DNA from: Aphanomyces cochlioides
Lineage: Eukaryota > Oomycota > Saprolegniomycetes > Saprolegniales > Verrucalvaceae
Reading direction: 5' to 3'
Length of the DNA: 64,000 bases
NCBI GenBank assembly: GCA_019828595.1
Contig: JAHQRK010000003.1
Span: 248,001-312,000, forward strand
Shown: positions 42,940-52,444 of the stretch, piece by piece
Position numbering within the stretch: the first letter of the stretch is position 1
How the letters are laid out: each line of letters starts with the position of its first letter
Position numbers and translations under genes: made by a program
Notes under the pieces: generated by a model
Database searches by the model: none
What the model was told of the DNA's origin: nothing
Seen by the model: only the letters and a program-made list of their open reading frames with translations

Positions 42940-44091
42940 CTATAAACATAGAGGCAGACGTAATTTCTTGACGTTCTTCACAAGAGCTTCACAATATACA
43001 TCCACTCGAGTACGCTTCCCACGCAAATAGGCAGCAATTGCATGGTGACCATGCTTTGATGCAATGCTAGCTGCTGCAATTCGATCGCCTTCCGTTCGAT
43101 GCTCGTTCAAAAAGCGTACGATATCGAAATAACCAGCTTCAGCAGCCCGGGTTAATGCTTCGTGAGAGCATCCTTCAGATCGATTGTGATGGAGAAATTG
43201 AACAATTTCAAGATGTCCATTTGGAGCGGCATCGTCCATAGCACGGGTTGTCCAGCCATCATAGCCTTTCGCATGCAGAAAGCGAACGACATCCAGGTAA
43301 CCACGAGAGGCAGTTCCATCTGCTGCATCCATCCTACAACCTTCTGTTCTCTTCGAGTGAAGGAACCGCACGACTTCTAGGTGACCATTGATTGCTGCAT
43401 CTGCCATTGCATTCAGGGTGGCACCTTCGGTACGGTTCTCGTGCAAGAAGCAAACGACATTTAAATGTCCGTTCTCGGCAGCCCAGTCCATGGCATACGA
43501 CGTGCAGCCTTCATGGCGATGTTGGTGCAGATAAGCCACAACAGCAAGATGGCCATGTGCACTTGAGAAATCCATTGCGCTCTCAGTGCATCCTTCATCA
43601 CGATGCTGATCGAGAAATCGTACAATATCAATGTGGCCATTTATGGCCGCATGATCCATAGCGTTGCTAGTGCATTGCACCTTCTTGTGATGTAGGAACT
43701 GCAGTGCGGCTAGATGGCCTGTCCATGCTGCGAAATCCATCAGCTCGGACGTTTTCCACTCTTGGGCCAGCAGATCAAGCTGGACGAGCAGGCCAATATC
43801 ATCAGTAAGGACCCCATAGAGAGCAAGCAAGGGTATAATTGCGCAATTGCTGGCCACAAGTCGCGCAAGTTCAAAATGGCCGTGAATTTGATACCAAGGG
43901 GAAAAGACAATTCGAAACTCGAGCAAATGGAGCATGGCATTGGAAGGATCAGACCCCACACTTTCGTATATGGAGGAAATCTGTTCTGTGGAGAGCATGA
44001 GGGGCAATATATCTTCGTAGACGCCGCGCTGGAACCCAAAGACGATGGACATGACGTCGTGTGTCGCCAGTACTTTGAAGAGGCTCGCCAT
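42940..44091 (-). CDS. Ankyrin-repeat protein
   Basis: Starting at MASLFKVLATHDVMSIVF (44091) the product is 383 residues; an ATG at 44151 would add 20. After an all-helical N-terminal part (F-box-like in length but without clear match), at least eight ankyrin repeats of about 31-34 residues run to the end. They show the pattern AMDxAAxNGHLxVVxFLHxxRxEGC, for example SYAMDWAAENGHLNVVCFLH and TRAMDDAAPNGHLEIVQFLH. Arrays of this type are greatly expanded in Saprolegniales (recalled knowledge). They serve protein binding; the partner is unknown. No signal peptide or membrane helix. Confidence 0.75.
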   Translation of the reverse strand: MASLFKVLATHDVMSIVFGFQRGVYEDILPLMLSTEQISSIYESVGSDPSNAMLHLLEFRIVFSPWYQIHGHFELARLVASNCAIIPLLALYGVLTDDIGLLVQLDLLAQEWKTSELMDFAAWTGHLAALQFLHHKKVQCTSNAMDHAAINGHIDIVRFLDQHRDEGCTESAMDFSSAHGHLAVVAYLHQHRHEGCTSYAMDWAAENGHLNVVCFLHENRTEGATLNAMADAAINGHLEVVRFLHSKRTEGCRMDAADGTASRGYLDVVRFLHAKGYDGWTTRAMDDAAPNGHLEIVQFLHHNRSEGCSHEALTRAAEAGYFDIVRFLNEHRTEGDRIAAASIASKHGHHAIAAYLRGKRTRVDVYCEALVKNVKKLRLPLCL

Positions 44092-45031
44092 GTCAGACAA
44101 TGAAACCCCTTTTTTTAAATGCATAGCTTTGATTGGTTGAATTTTGGCCAATGAAATTTACTCATTGATGTACTGAAAGGAGGCAATTCAGCCAAGTCTA
44201 TGTCACTAAAATCCAGTACAGTATCAGGGTAATATCGATGTGAACCTGTGAAGTAGGGCGAAAGCAGTTATTTTAACTTAGTTATTGTAACCCAAGAGAG
44301 AAAAAGTTGACTTCCACGGCGGAACTTCTTGTGAAAAACTTCCATGATGGAAGAGCTTCATCAAAATAACCCGCAGAATAAACACCCCCAGAGATGGTTA
44401 TTTTTGCTGGTTATTTCCTGGGAAATTGGACATGGGACAAACTGATTGGAATTAAACTCCTGTTCGCTGAAATCACAAAAATCCAGTTAGGGTGTGTCTG
44501 GCAAAATTTCAAAATCAATATGCCATTTTCAGCCAAAATGGGATCAACGATTTATGGCATATTCAAAATAGAGGTAAAACCTCCATCTCGTAAAATGGCA
44601 TTTTGGGAGCCTCCAGTGAGTATATCCCTACCAAAAATATTGGATTTGGTGCAAAACTCTATGAGATAAACAAGTTCATATTTTGACCAAAATTATTGAA
44701 TTTGGCCTCAAAATGGCATTTTGAACCTATTTATTGTAAGATTTTCGGTTGCCAGACTGGCCCTTATTTCTCAGAAAATATCCAAATTTTGACCAAATAA
44801 CCAGTTTTTTTGCTTCAGCGAACACACCCTTATTGCTTGACTACCTCCTCGTGATTGACTTAATGGGGCTAAAATGTATAAGCGAGTTGACAGTCAGCTG
44901 AAAGGCCAACAGAAGCTGGCAGGCCCTTCTACTACTCTTCATCGAGGGGACTAAGTTCATGCAAACATCATTTCACCACTCGAAAACCAGTCCAATGTCG
45001 CTGGCATAGTCCAACGAGCAATTTCTACAGA
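44092..45031. other. Intergenic, AT-rich, with short inverted repeats
   Basis: No gene. TGTTCGCTGAA (44461-44471) recurs inverted at 44814-44824, and AGGG....GTCTGGC-like sequence at 44489-44502 recurs inverted near 44750-44765. This nested arrangement resembles remains of small DNA transposons (MITEs), but termini and target duplications are not clear. Confidence 0.4.
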
Positions 45032-45515
45032 TAAGACCATTTACCCATTACATTACTTAAGAAAAGACTACCCAGCATGTGGTGGGTATTTGACGGACGT
45101 GTTTAGATGTTTGGATAGATTGCTTTCCAATTTGACAGATATAATTGCCCCACAGTAGGCGGGCAGGTTCGTCCGGGTGGCGGCGCGGTCTAACGGCCTA
45201 CCTGCCGCCTTCCCGACGTGAGATGAATAAAGAAATCCCTTTTTGGTGCACGTTTGGGGCTCGTTCCTCCGAGTCATCCGCCTGCAGAAAATTTTACACA
45301 CAACCTTCGCTTCGCTCCGGTGAGCGCAATTTTCTGGGCGGATGTCTGACGTCTCTCGCATGGTGTGATGCTTATCGTTGTTGTGGTCTAAAGTGTCGTC
45401 AGAGAAATCATAAAGCAATCCCATCAGTCAGATTGGAAAGCTAACCACGCCCGTCAAATACCCACAACATGCTGGGTAGTCTTTTCTTAAGTAATGTAAT
45501 GGGTAAATGGTCTTA
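45032..45515. mobile_element. MITE with long terminal inverted repeats (about 485 bp)
   Basis: 45032-45096 (TAAGACCATTTACCCATTAC and on to TTTGACGG) is the reverse complement of 45451-45515 with one mismatch seen. Weaker matches continue inward (CGTG.TTAG, CTTTCCAAT.TGAC), making each arm roughly 100 bp. Outside, an ATTTCTACA match extends on both flanks. No transposase is encoded. The superfamily is uncertain. Confidence 0.7.
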
Positions 45516-45739
45516 CACTGTATATGTAGAAATAGCTCATGGTCCAACTGGTTTGATCCTAAAGGCTTGCTTGATTTTTCTCCAGACAATTCGTGAGACA
45601 TCTTGGATGCGGCGATTGTTCAGAATCTCACATGAAAAGGCACCCTTTTGCCCTTTGTACACACTTCATATACTCAACTCCAGTGTCCTCGTTCAAATTG
45701 TTTCAATCCAGGGTGCACGAGAAGTTCTCAATGAAGGAT

Positions 45740-45823
45740 GAAAATTACACTAAATATTGGGTTCTGAATGAGAACCCATCATCAACATAATTCCCTTAAT
45801 TCAGTATTTAAAGTGTAATTTTC
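45740..45823. repeat. Short imperfect hairpin, AT-rich
   Basis: GAAAATTACACTAAATA (45740-45756) pairs with TATTTAAAGTGTAATTTTC (45805-45823). The structure may be a small mobile-element remnant; no promoter or gene context supports a terminator. Nothing else is seen between 45516 and 46124. Confidence 0.4.
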
Positions 45824-46124
45824 AACCTTATGAATAAATTTGATGTATTTTTCTCTGCGCAATGACCATGGTAAGCGCAAAAGACGACGATGGTTCCACG
45901 TCGATTACGTTTTGCCTTGCTCTTTAGTCGTTATGATTGTCCTCCGACCATGTATTATAGAGCGCTGTAAAAGGTACTGTGAATTTGAAATGAGTGATGA
46001 AAAATATTCTCGAAATAATTGTACTCCGAATTTAATTTGTGACACAACTGGAATGTAATGCGACCCTGTGGTCAATTGTACAACTGCGTATTGACGACAG
46101 CCATGTCATTTTCCTCTCGACAGC

Positions 46125-47387
46125 ATGAAGCTCGGGTTGATTGCTGCCTTGGCCTGCGTGGCTTTGGCAAACGACCGATGCTATGACGAGGACAACAAGA
46201 CACACTACCGCCATGGGGCTATTTCCTACAAGCGAGGGCCACCTGGCTACAAAGGCTCGATCTACGCCGTGTGCAATCATGGGGAATGGGAATGCAAAGT
46301 GAGCGACCAAGTCCTCGACCAAGATGCGCTTCCCTCTGTTGATTGCGACCAAGTTATTACAGAGTATGACATCATGATGGAACAAGCGGCTAACGGCGAC
46401 GACCGGCGTTTAAAAGAGGCTGGGCTCATGCTCAACCCAAAGCATGCTGCTGTTTGGCCTGCAGGTGTCGTGTGCTACAAGCTCGCTCCGGGAGTCAACC
46501 AAGCCGTCTTGCCCTACATCAAAACGACAGAAGAAGAATACCGCAAGAAGACAACAGTGCGCATCATTTCAGAAGAACAGTGCAAGACGTCCAAGATACA
46601 ATCTATCTGTGGCCATTGCAAAAACTACGTTTTGATCGACGACAAGAAACCAGGATGCTTTGCCTTTGTCGGGTACGAAGGCAAGCCAGACCAAATCTTG
46701 AACCTTGCTCCCGATTGCTACTCGGATGGCAAGCCTGGTCGTGTTGAGCACGAGTTTGGTCATGCTTTCGGTCTCTTCCACGAGCATGCTCATCCTGACC
46801 GCAAGATCATTATCATCGAGTCGGCTTTGGCGACGTCACGAAACAACTATGTCAAGAAAACTGATAGTGAACACACTGCCTATGACACTAGATCAATCAT
46901 GCACTACGGTGCGACGGGCGGTGTCTGCCTTCCTAAAGATATGACCAAACGCTTTTGTGACATCAACGAGTCCCATGACAAGACTGGCTGTGTCATCCCA
47001 ACTTTGGACGACTGCGACAATGAAGCCTCGAAAGTCCTTGGTCAGCGTGACGGCCTCAGTCCCACCGACGTCAAGAGCATTGAATTTCTCTATCCCAAAC
47101 TCTCCAACGAGGCTCGTACTCTTGATAAACTCTTCGCTGGCGGCAAGTCTGGTCAATCCGACGAGTCTGATCATGACGCCACTGAAAAGAGTGACAATGA
47201 TGACGACGATGACGATGATGACGATGATGACGATGATGACGATGATGATGATGACGATGATGATGATGATGATGACGATGATGACGATGATGATGATGAC
47301 GATGACGATGATGATGATGACGATGACGATGATGATGATGACGACGACGATGACGATGATGATGATGACGATGATGACGATGATTAA
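46125..47387 (+). CDS. Secreted astacin-like metalloprotease with 62-residue poly-Asp tail
   Basis: Single exon, 420 residues. A signal peptide (MKLGLIAALACVALA) is followed by an N-terminal module with KGSIYAVCNHGEWEC and a propeptide-like stretch ending DDRRLKEAG. The catalytic domain has the zinc site HEFGHAFGLFHEH (HExxHxxGxxHE, about 209-221) and the Met-turn SIMHYG. These mark the metzincin/astacin type (M12A-like) endopeptidase. The C-terminus is 62 consecutive Asp codons (47199-47384, mixed GAT/GAC) directly before TAA. A TCATTTTCC initiator-like sequence precedes the start by about 20 bp. The tail may bind calcium, mineral or basic polymers (inference). Two paralogues follow in the window. 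Confidence 0.85.
   Translation: MKLGLIAALACVALANDRCYDEDNKTHYRHGAISYKRGPPGYKGSIYAVCNHGEWECKVSDQVLDQDALPSVDCDQVITEYDIMMEQAANGDDRRLKEAGLMLNPKHAAVWPAGVVCYKLAPGVNQAVLPYIKTTEEEYRKKTTVRIISEEQCKTSKIQSICGHCKNYVLIDDKKPGCFAFVGYEGKPDQILNLAPDCYSDGKPGRVEHEFGHAFGLFHEHAHPDRKIIIIESALATSRNNYVKKTDSEHTAYDTRSIMHYGATGGVCLPKDMTKRFCDINESHDKTGCVIPTLDDCDNEASKVLGQRDGLSPTDVKSIEFLYPKLSNEARTLDKLFAGGKSGQSDESDHDATEKSDNDDDDDDDDDDDDDDDDDDDDDDDDDDDDDDDDDDDDDDDDDDDDDDDDDDDDDDDDDDDDDD
47199..47384 (+). repeat. GAT/GAC trinucleotide array coding poly-aspartate
   Basis: Sixty-two GAY codons in a row, with both GAT and GAC used. Mixed synonymous codons argue that the tract is kept at protein level and is not only fresh slippage. 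The reverse strand and other frames produce spurious Ile/Val-, Met- or His-rich frames here. Confidence 0.8.
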
Positions 47388-47939
47388 GTCTAAACCCATG
47401 CATAAGAAGGCTAGTAATTTTGATGTTCAGAGAATTAGAATTTATTTGATAAAGATTAATGTTATCTTTCAAAATGTTGGCCTGATGAGCACTGAAGACA
47501 AACTGAAGTCGGCAAGTTAGAAGCAAACTGAACTGTTTACACGCAAGGGCACTCTTCCCATGATGTTTTAGCAGAGCTCAGTAGCACTATTCCCAAAATC
47601 AAAGTATATACGCACGCGACAGGTTCCGTGACACAAGTTGGTAGAACTATAAAAAGTACTTGTCAGGTAAATGTAATGTCGTTCTGTTCTATATTGAAAT
47701 CGAATGAGGAGAAAAAACGTAGTTTGTAGAGACTGAAAAAAGCTATGGTTATATGTGAAAAACTTGTCCAAATTTCTACAGTAAAACCACGAGATAGTCA
47801 CATCAATTTTCAGAGTATAGTTTATAAAGTTGTAAAGGTATAAGACTATAAGGTTACTTCATGTTATCATTCATGTCATTAAACCTGGCAAATTTAAAGC
47901 TCAATTGCATAGATCGAGTTATCCAATTCATACAGTTCT

Positions 47940-48077
47940 TCATCGAGGATTGCTGTATGGCGCCAACAATTCATGTTTGGCCCAGTCTGCCAATTCGTCG
48001 TGAGTCTTCTCTGGGAACCGATTGTGCTCTTCTTTGATCTTGAGCTTGCCGGCGAGACTGATACGTTGGCGATGCAT
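47940..48077 (-). mobile_element. pogo/CENP-B-type transposase fragment (N-terminal HTH)
   Basis: A 45-residue frame, MHRQRISLAGKLKIKEEHN, then FPEKTHDELADWAKHELLAP, matches the first helix-turn-helix of pogo/Tigger/CENP-B-type DNA-binding domains (basic-L-S-L..K..I.E......T...LA.WA). It stops before the second HTH and the DDE domain, so it is a truncated relic. Confidence 0.5.
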
Positions 48078-48376
48078 TGAGATTCAAAGTTGCGTTGCCA
48101 CCACTTATTCTTTCACCTTTCAAATTTTATTGGATATAAAGTAACAATTTATATAAAATATAAAATTAGAAAGGTGTGACTAACTCGGGGTTTTACTGTA
48201 CTTTTCGTGAGGATTCAAAAGGTGGTGGCACGTTCCGTGACAAAATTATCCGGATACGGAAAAATGTGAACCATACATTTATCAAGTATAACATTTACTG
48301 GCCAACTTAGCATGACGTTTACGCTTGAGACGTTGCGCCTTGGGCTTATCTTCCAGAGCCATTGTCTATCTTTCCT

Positions 48377-48580
48377 TCAATTCACGACGTTTGGCCGCAG
48401 ATGCAAGCTTCTTGGTGGTGGCAATTGCTCTCGATGTCGACGATATAGCATCATGCGTCCAATGTTGTATTTCGCAGCAGCAGCCCTGCATGATAATCCA
48501 TGGTCCCGCATCTCATTTAGAGCCAAATTGACTCTCTCCTGTTGGCTCTTGTCCATGGAAAGCCAGCCAAATGACTTCAA
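48377..48580 (-). mobile_element. psq/pogo-type helix-turn-helix fragment
   Basis: The frame reads SQQERVNLALNEMRDHGLS, then CRAAAAKYNIGRMMLYRR, the Pipsqueak/pogo-type HTH (A......G.S.R.AA..Y.I....L). It ends in unrelated sequence after about 67 residues. It is most likely another transposase N-terminus without its catalytic part. Confidence 0.5.
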
Positions 48581-48786
48581 AGTGAGGAAACTTGACGTAA
48601 CTCGACCAAAATGAAGTCATTTTCGCACCTTAGTCATCGCTCGTGCGATTGGCTAGAATCGCGTTTTTCTACTTTTTGATTTTTCTTCAATCAAAGCGAG
48701 TTTTGCATGAACAAACTCCATGTCACGGATTTTGTCGCGTCACGAAATATGTCGCGTACGTATACTAATTCGAGTTAAGAGATTGC

Positions 48787-49968
48787 TTAAATGTCTGCGA
48801 AGACGACATCGTCATCATCATCATCATCGTCATCATCGTCGTCGTCATCATCGTCATCATCGTCATCGTCATCATCGACATCATCATCATCATCATCGTC
48901 ATAATCGTCATCATCATCGTCGTCTTTCTTGCCCTTGCCCTTTTGTTCGGCTTGGAGTTCCCAAATGGTAGCTTCCTTGCCAGTCTGGGTGCAGCCGTAC
49001 ATGGTCTTGATGGTGATGATATCTTGTTCACTCAAGCCCTTGCGTTGACCCAAGACGCGCGACTTCTCCTTGTCACAGTGCTTGGGGAGGGGTTCGACAC
49101 AACCTTCGGCTTCGCTTTCAACGATATCGCAGAAGCGAACGTCCTTGTACTTGTCTTGCGGTATGCACACACCGGCAGCTTCCGAGTAGTGCATGATCGA
49201 TTTTTCATCGTACTTGGTATGCACAGAGTCGGGCTTCTTCATGTAGTTGTTACGGGCAACTTTGAGCTCGGATGGGATGATGATAATGGCACGCTTGGTG
49301 TGGACGTGTTCGTGATAAACACCCAAACTGTGGAGCACTTCGTGGACGAATCGACCAAATCCAGGGTTGAAGCATTCGTCGGCCACGTTAAAGTTTTGAG
49401 GGCCCTTGGCTTGGTAACCCACGGCGGCAAAGCAGCCAGGCTTGTTGTTCTTGATCGAGATGTAGTCCTTGCAGCCACCACAGATCTTCTCCTTGTTCTT
49501 CTGCTTCTTGCATTCAGCAGTCGACAAGAAGGTCAATCCAGTCTTTTCCTTCAAGTGGTCCCAACCTTGATTGATGTATTTCGTTAAGTTTTTGGAGAAT
49601 TTGCTGTCGTATTGGTAGCACAACGTTTGTTCTGGCCAGAGTTTGATCTTGGCAGGGTCGATCATGACGCCGAGTTTACGGTTCTGGTTGGCTTTATCAC
49701 AGTTGACGTATGGCATGTGTCCAGGCCAATCGGCAATACCATTGTCTTCGTGGCATCTGTATTTACCATTCTCACAGCGGATGTAGATGTTGCCCTTGAC
49801 ACCGACCAAACCCCACGCCAACTTCACGTGGTGGTTGTCGATTTCAGTGCCAGCCTTTACTTCACCAATCACGCCTTCAGTGATGCACGCGCCTGGAGGA
49901 GGCTTCATGGCACTCGCCGACAACGCGACGGCACCCAAGAAGAGAGCACACGACGTAGCGAACTTCAT
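48787..49968 (-). CDS. Secreted astacin-like metalloprotease with interrupted poly-Asp tail
   Basis: Single exon, 393 residues. The signal peptide (MKFATSCALFLGAVALSASA) is followed by the N-terminal module (KGNIYIRCENGKYRCHE), a propeptide-like NRKLGVMID site and the catalytic domain. The zinc site is HEVLHSLGVYHEH and the Met-turn is SIMHYS. Cys pattern and spacing match the 46125 gene. After a KGKGKK hinge the C-terminus is three Asp runs separated by Tyr and Val, roughly 37 Asp in all, then VVFADI. The start follows a TCATTTCCGG sequence, similar to the initiator-like block of the first protease. Convergent orientation with the first paralogue; pogo relics lie between. Confidence 0.85.
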   Translation of the reverse strand: MKFATSCALFLGAVALSASAMKPPPGACITEGVIGEVKAGTEIDNHHVKLAWGLVGVKGNIYIRCENGKYRCHEDNGIADWPGHMPYVNCDKANQNRKLGVMIDPAKIKLWPEQTLCYQYDSKFSKNLTKYINQGWDHLKEKTGLTFLSTAECKKQKNKEKICGGCKDYISIKNNKPGCFAAVGYQAKGPQNFNVADECFNPGFGRFVHEVLHSLGVYHEHVHTKRAIIIIPSELKVARNNYMKKPDSVHTKYDEKSIMHYSEAAGVCIPQDKYKDVRFCDIVESEAEGCVEPLPKHCDKEKSRVLGQRKGLSEQDIITIKTMYGCTQTGKEATIWELQAEQKGKGKKDDDDDDDYDDDDDDDVDDDDDDDDDDDDDDDDDDDDDDDVVFADI

Positions 49969-51007
49969 TTCAACGACACGAATCCGGAAATGACATCGTG
50001 GTGCATTCGGACATCGACCGTTGTGTCGTCAATCGCGACAGGTGCGGGTATACAAAACTCAAGATAAACTTTACAAATTGCAGAGGACTTAGGTTAAAAG
50101 ACAAATTAAATTAGTGTGTGTTGTAAGAACGATCAACCACTGGTACATATTGAGACAACCTCAGGTCAACGACGACGGAGACGGACAGGGGAATCGATTC
50201 CTAGAGCATTCAAGTCTTTGAAAATGCTCGAGAAGCATAGGAAAGTGGAGATCGCGCAGTTGGACATGCCTTGACCATACCATTGCATTGTGAAAACTCT
50301 TGAATATTTACCACGACGATCCTTAAATCAGTATGGTCCTGTAGGATATACAACGACAAGCAGTGTGTTGATAATATGGCGTGACATGTTCTCGACTTAT
50401 GTGCGCCTGGCCACGCTGTGCCGTGCCTTAGTGAATCGATTCAGGATAAATGATGTCAGTACAAAGCAAGTTCATGAACGAGGAATGCTCTCGGCTTGGT
50501 CTGCTATTGTTTTTACAAGCGCTACAGTACGATTGGGCAGTCACGTGGGGATTACTCGTTATCTATTGCTTACGGCCTGAATTGTCTTATCACAACAAAC
50601 AACCGATGGCATCTCTCAGCTTCACTAGAATGCCGCCATTCTCTAGCACCAAGACGTTGATGGGGGAACTTTCTTCAGACTATTTATGGCTACAAGAGCT
50701 CATGCCATAAATGTTTGAATCACTCGGTCGCTGTCAAGCCATGGAATGGCATTCTGTCCGTCATTCTGACACGCACGAGCGGCGAATGCCAAGCTTGATC
50801 TCACTGAAGCGGTTGCTGTCTTGTGAAGTTGATGGCGCTCAACGCTGAGGTTGACGCTTTGTCGAAATAGAGTATTTGACTGTACTTGGTTAAGGTATTT
50901 TCGGTAGAAAGGTTGGCACAACCAAACCGTGAGAAACATAGAGAAATTTCACGATTTGACAATCAACAATTTACGAAGGCTCCAAGTGCCATATGTAAGT
51001 TTGTTAG
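49969..51007. other. Intergenic region between proteases
   Basis: About 1 kb. Forward-strand open frames at 50290-50710 overlap in two frames without a start in good context or a recognised motif; they might be a decayed gene. An AATCCGGAA element lies at 49981-49989 beside the reverse-strand protease start. Confidence 0.35.
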
Positions 51008-52306
51008 ATGGCCCTCAAGGTGCTCGCTGTCGTCACCTTGTGTGCTTTCACGGCTGCTGTTTCAGACTCTCGATCGCTGCGGAGCCACCACGACGACGAG
51101 CCCCACCACCATCGACACACGGCAACGCATCCTCCGCACCATCGATCTCATCCAGCGCCCCTCGACTTTGCACTCTCGTGTGACTACGATGGCATGACGC
51201 TTCGAAATCGCCAGACCAAGCAACTTGCGGGTAAAAAGGGACACAAAGGAAGTATATATGCAGTGTGCTTGGACGGCAAGCTCGTTTGCCACGAAGAGAT
51301 TGGAGTCTCCGACACGCCAGCCCTCCCAGATCTCAATTGCTCCGACATTTCATTGCGACGAAGACTTGGTTTGATTGTCGAGGCCCCTGCTTCCCAAACG
51401 TGGCCTCAAGGTGTCGTGTGCTACAAGATTGCGTCCAATTTTACCCAGCCACAGAAAGACCAAATCCAAAATGCCATGGCGCACTACAAGTCGACCACGA
51501 ACATTCGATTCCTCAACATTGACGCGTGTCCTGGCGTGACTGTCCGCGGGAAATCTGTCTGTGGCGACTGCAAGAACTATGCCAATATCAATAATTGGGA
51601 TCAAGGTTGCTACGCTGGCGTAGGCTACCAAAACGTCGGCCCCCAAATGTTTAATCTCCATCCAACTTGCTTTGACGATATGACTGGCACTGGCCGTGTC
51701 ATCCACGAGGTAAGAGTCCTCTTGCCTTGAGGTATTAGGCTGATATTGCATCTAGTTTGGCCATTGCATCGGGCTCTATCACGAGCACTCGCATCAACTG
51801 CGAAAAATTGTCGTCATTCCAGGGGAGCTCAAAGTGTCCCGCAACAACTACCAAGTATTTATGACAGCGACTCAAATGCAGTACGACACAACGTCGATCA
51901 TGCACTACGACACTACTGCAGGCTTGTGCCTCCCTAAAGACAGTGCGTTCGTCCTCGTGTATCCAGTGAAATCACCATGAAGCTAGGCACTGTCAAATAT
52001 TGCGACGTATCTCAATCCCCCGCTCAGGACAATTGCGTTATCCCAACGCGGGACGTTTGCGACGAAAAGGCGTCGCAATCTCTTGGTCAGCGCATCAAGC
52101 TCAGCCCAGTTGACTTGGAATCAATTACTCGGTTGTATGGAAATACTCCTCTCACGAAAGAAGAGGAGGATGCAATTGCAAGTGCGACGGCAAAGCCCAC
52201 CAAAGAGTCGTTCGTCGTAGCTGGACCAACCCCAACTCCAACGCCGAAAAAGGAGCGCAGTGGTTTCATGAACTTTTTGTTCGAGATCACGGGCTGGTTT
52301 TCGTAG
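51008..52306 (+). CDS. Secreted astacin-like metalloprotease without poly-Asp tail, 3 exons
   Basis: Exons 51008-51709, 51756-51942 and 51987-52306 join in phase (introns 46 and 44 nt) to 402 residues. The first intron cuts the zinc site: HE | FGHCIGLYHEH. The Met-turn is SIMHYD. A signal peptide (MALKVLAVVTLCAFTAAVS) is followed by SRSLRSHHDDEP and a His-rich stretch (about 27-50), absent from the paralogues, then KGSIYAVCLDGKLVCHE and the propeptide-like LRRRLGLIVE. The C-terminus is a Thr/Pro stalk (TPTPTPKKE) and a hydrophobic end, FMNFLFEITGWFS, possibly membrane-associating. Same family role as its neighbours: extracellular zinc endopeptidase. Confidence 0.85.
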
Positions 52307-52444
52307 TAGATATCTACCAGGACAGCCACAATCCGATCAAACTGTTAAGCTTTAAATAAAGACACAATTGTAGTCGCCGAGCATTCGTCACGGGGGCGAC
52401 GAACAAAGGCGGCAGGACACAAACGACTCGGTCTGACTCTCTTT

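Larger units (their letters stand above)
47388..48786. other. AT-rich intergenic region with transposon relics
   Basis: Besides the two pogo/psq-type fragments listed, no gene is supported. ATTATCCGGATAC occurs at 48245-48257. Reverse-strand coding-like scraps near 48295-48440 (LASAAKRRELKER, then KPKAQRLKRKRHAKLASK) are separated by a stop; I cannot assign them. Confidence 0.35.

Noticed and set aside
45145..45444. Coding frames inside the MITE
   Set aside because: Short frames on both strands without motif, within an element defined by terminal repeats.
44281..45830. CRISPR array, tRNA or rRNA genes
   Set aside because: No regularly spaced direct repeats and no cloverleaf or rRNA-like sequence were seen here or elsewhere; the repeats are inverted and MITE-like. 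The content is eukaryotic.
46893..47526. Ile/Val-rich, Met-rich and His-rich open frames opposite and within the poly-Asp tract
   Set aside because: They are other-frame readings of the GAT/GAC array of the protease gene and have no coding support of their own.
48787..48945. Forward-strand His/Arg-rich frame (48720-48971)
   Set aside because: Antisense reading of the Asp-rich tail of the protease.
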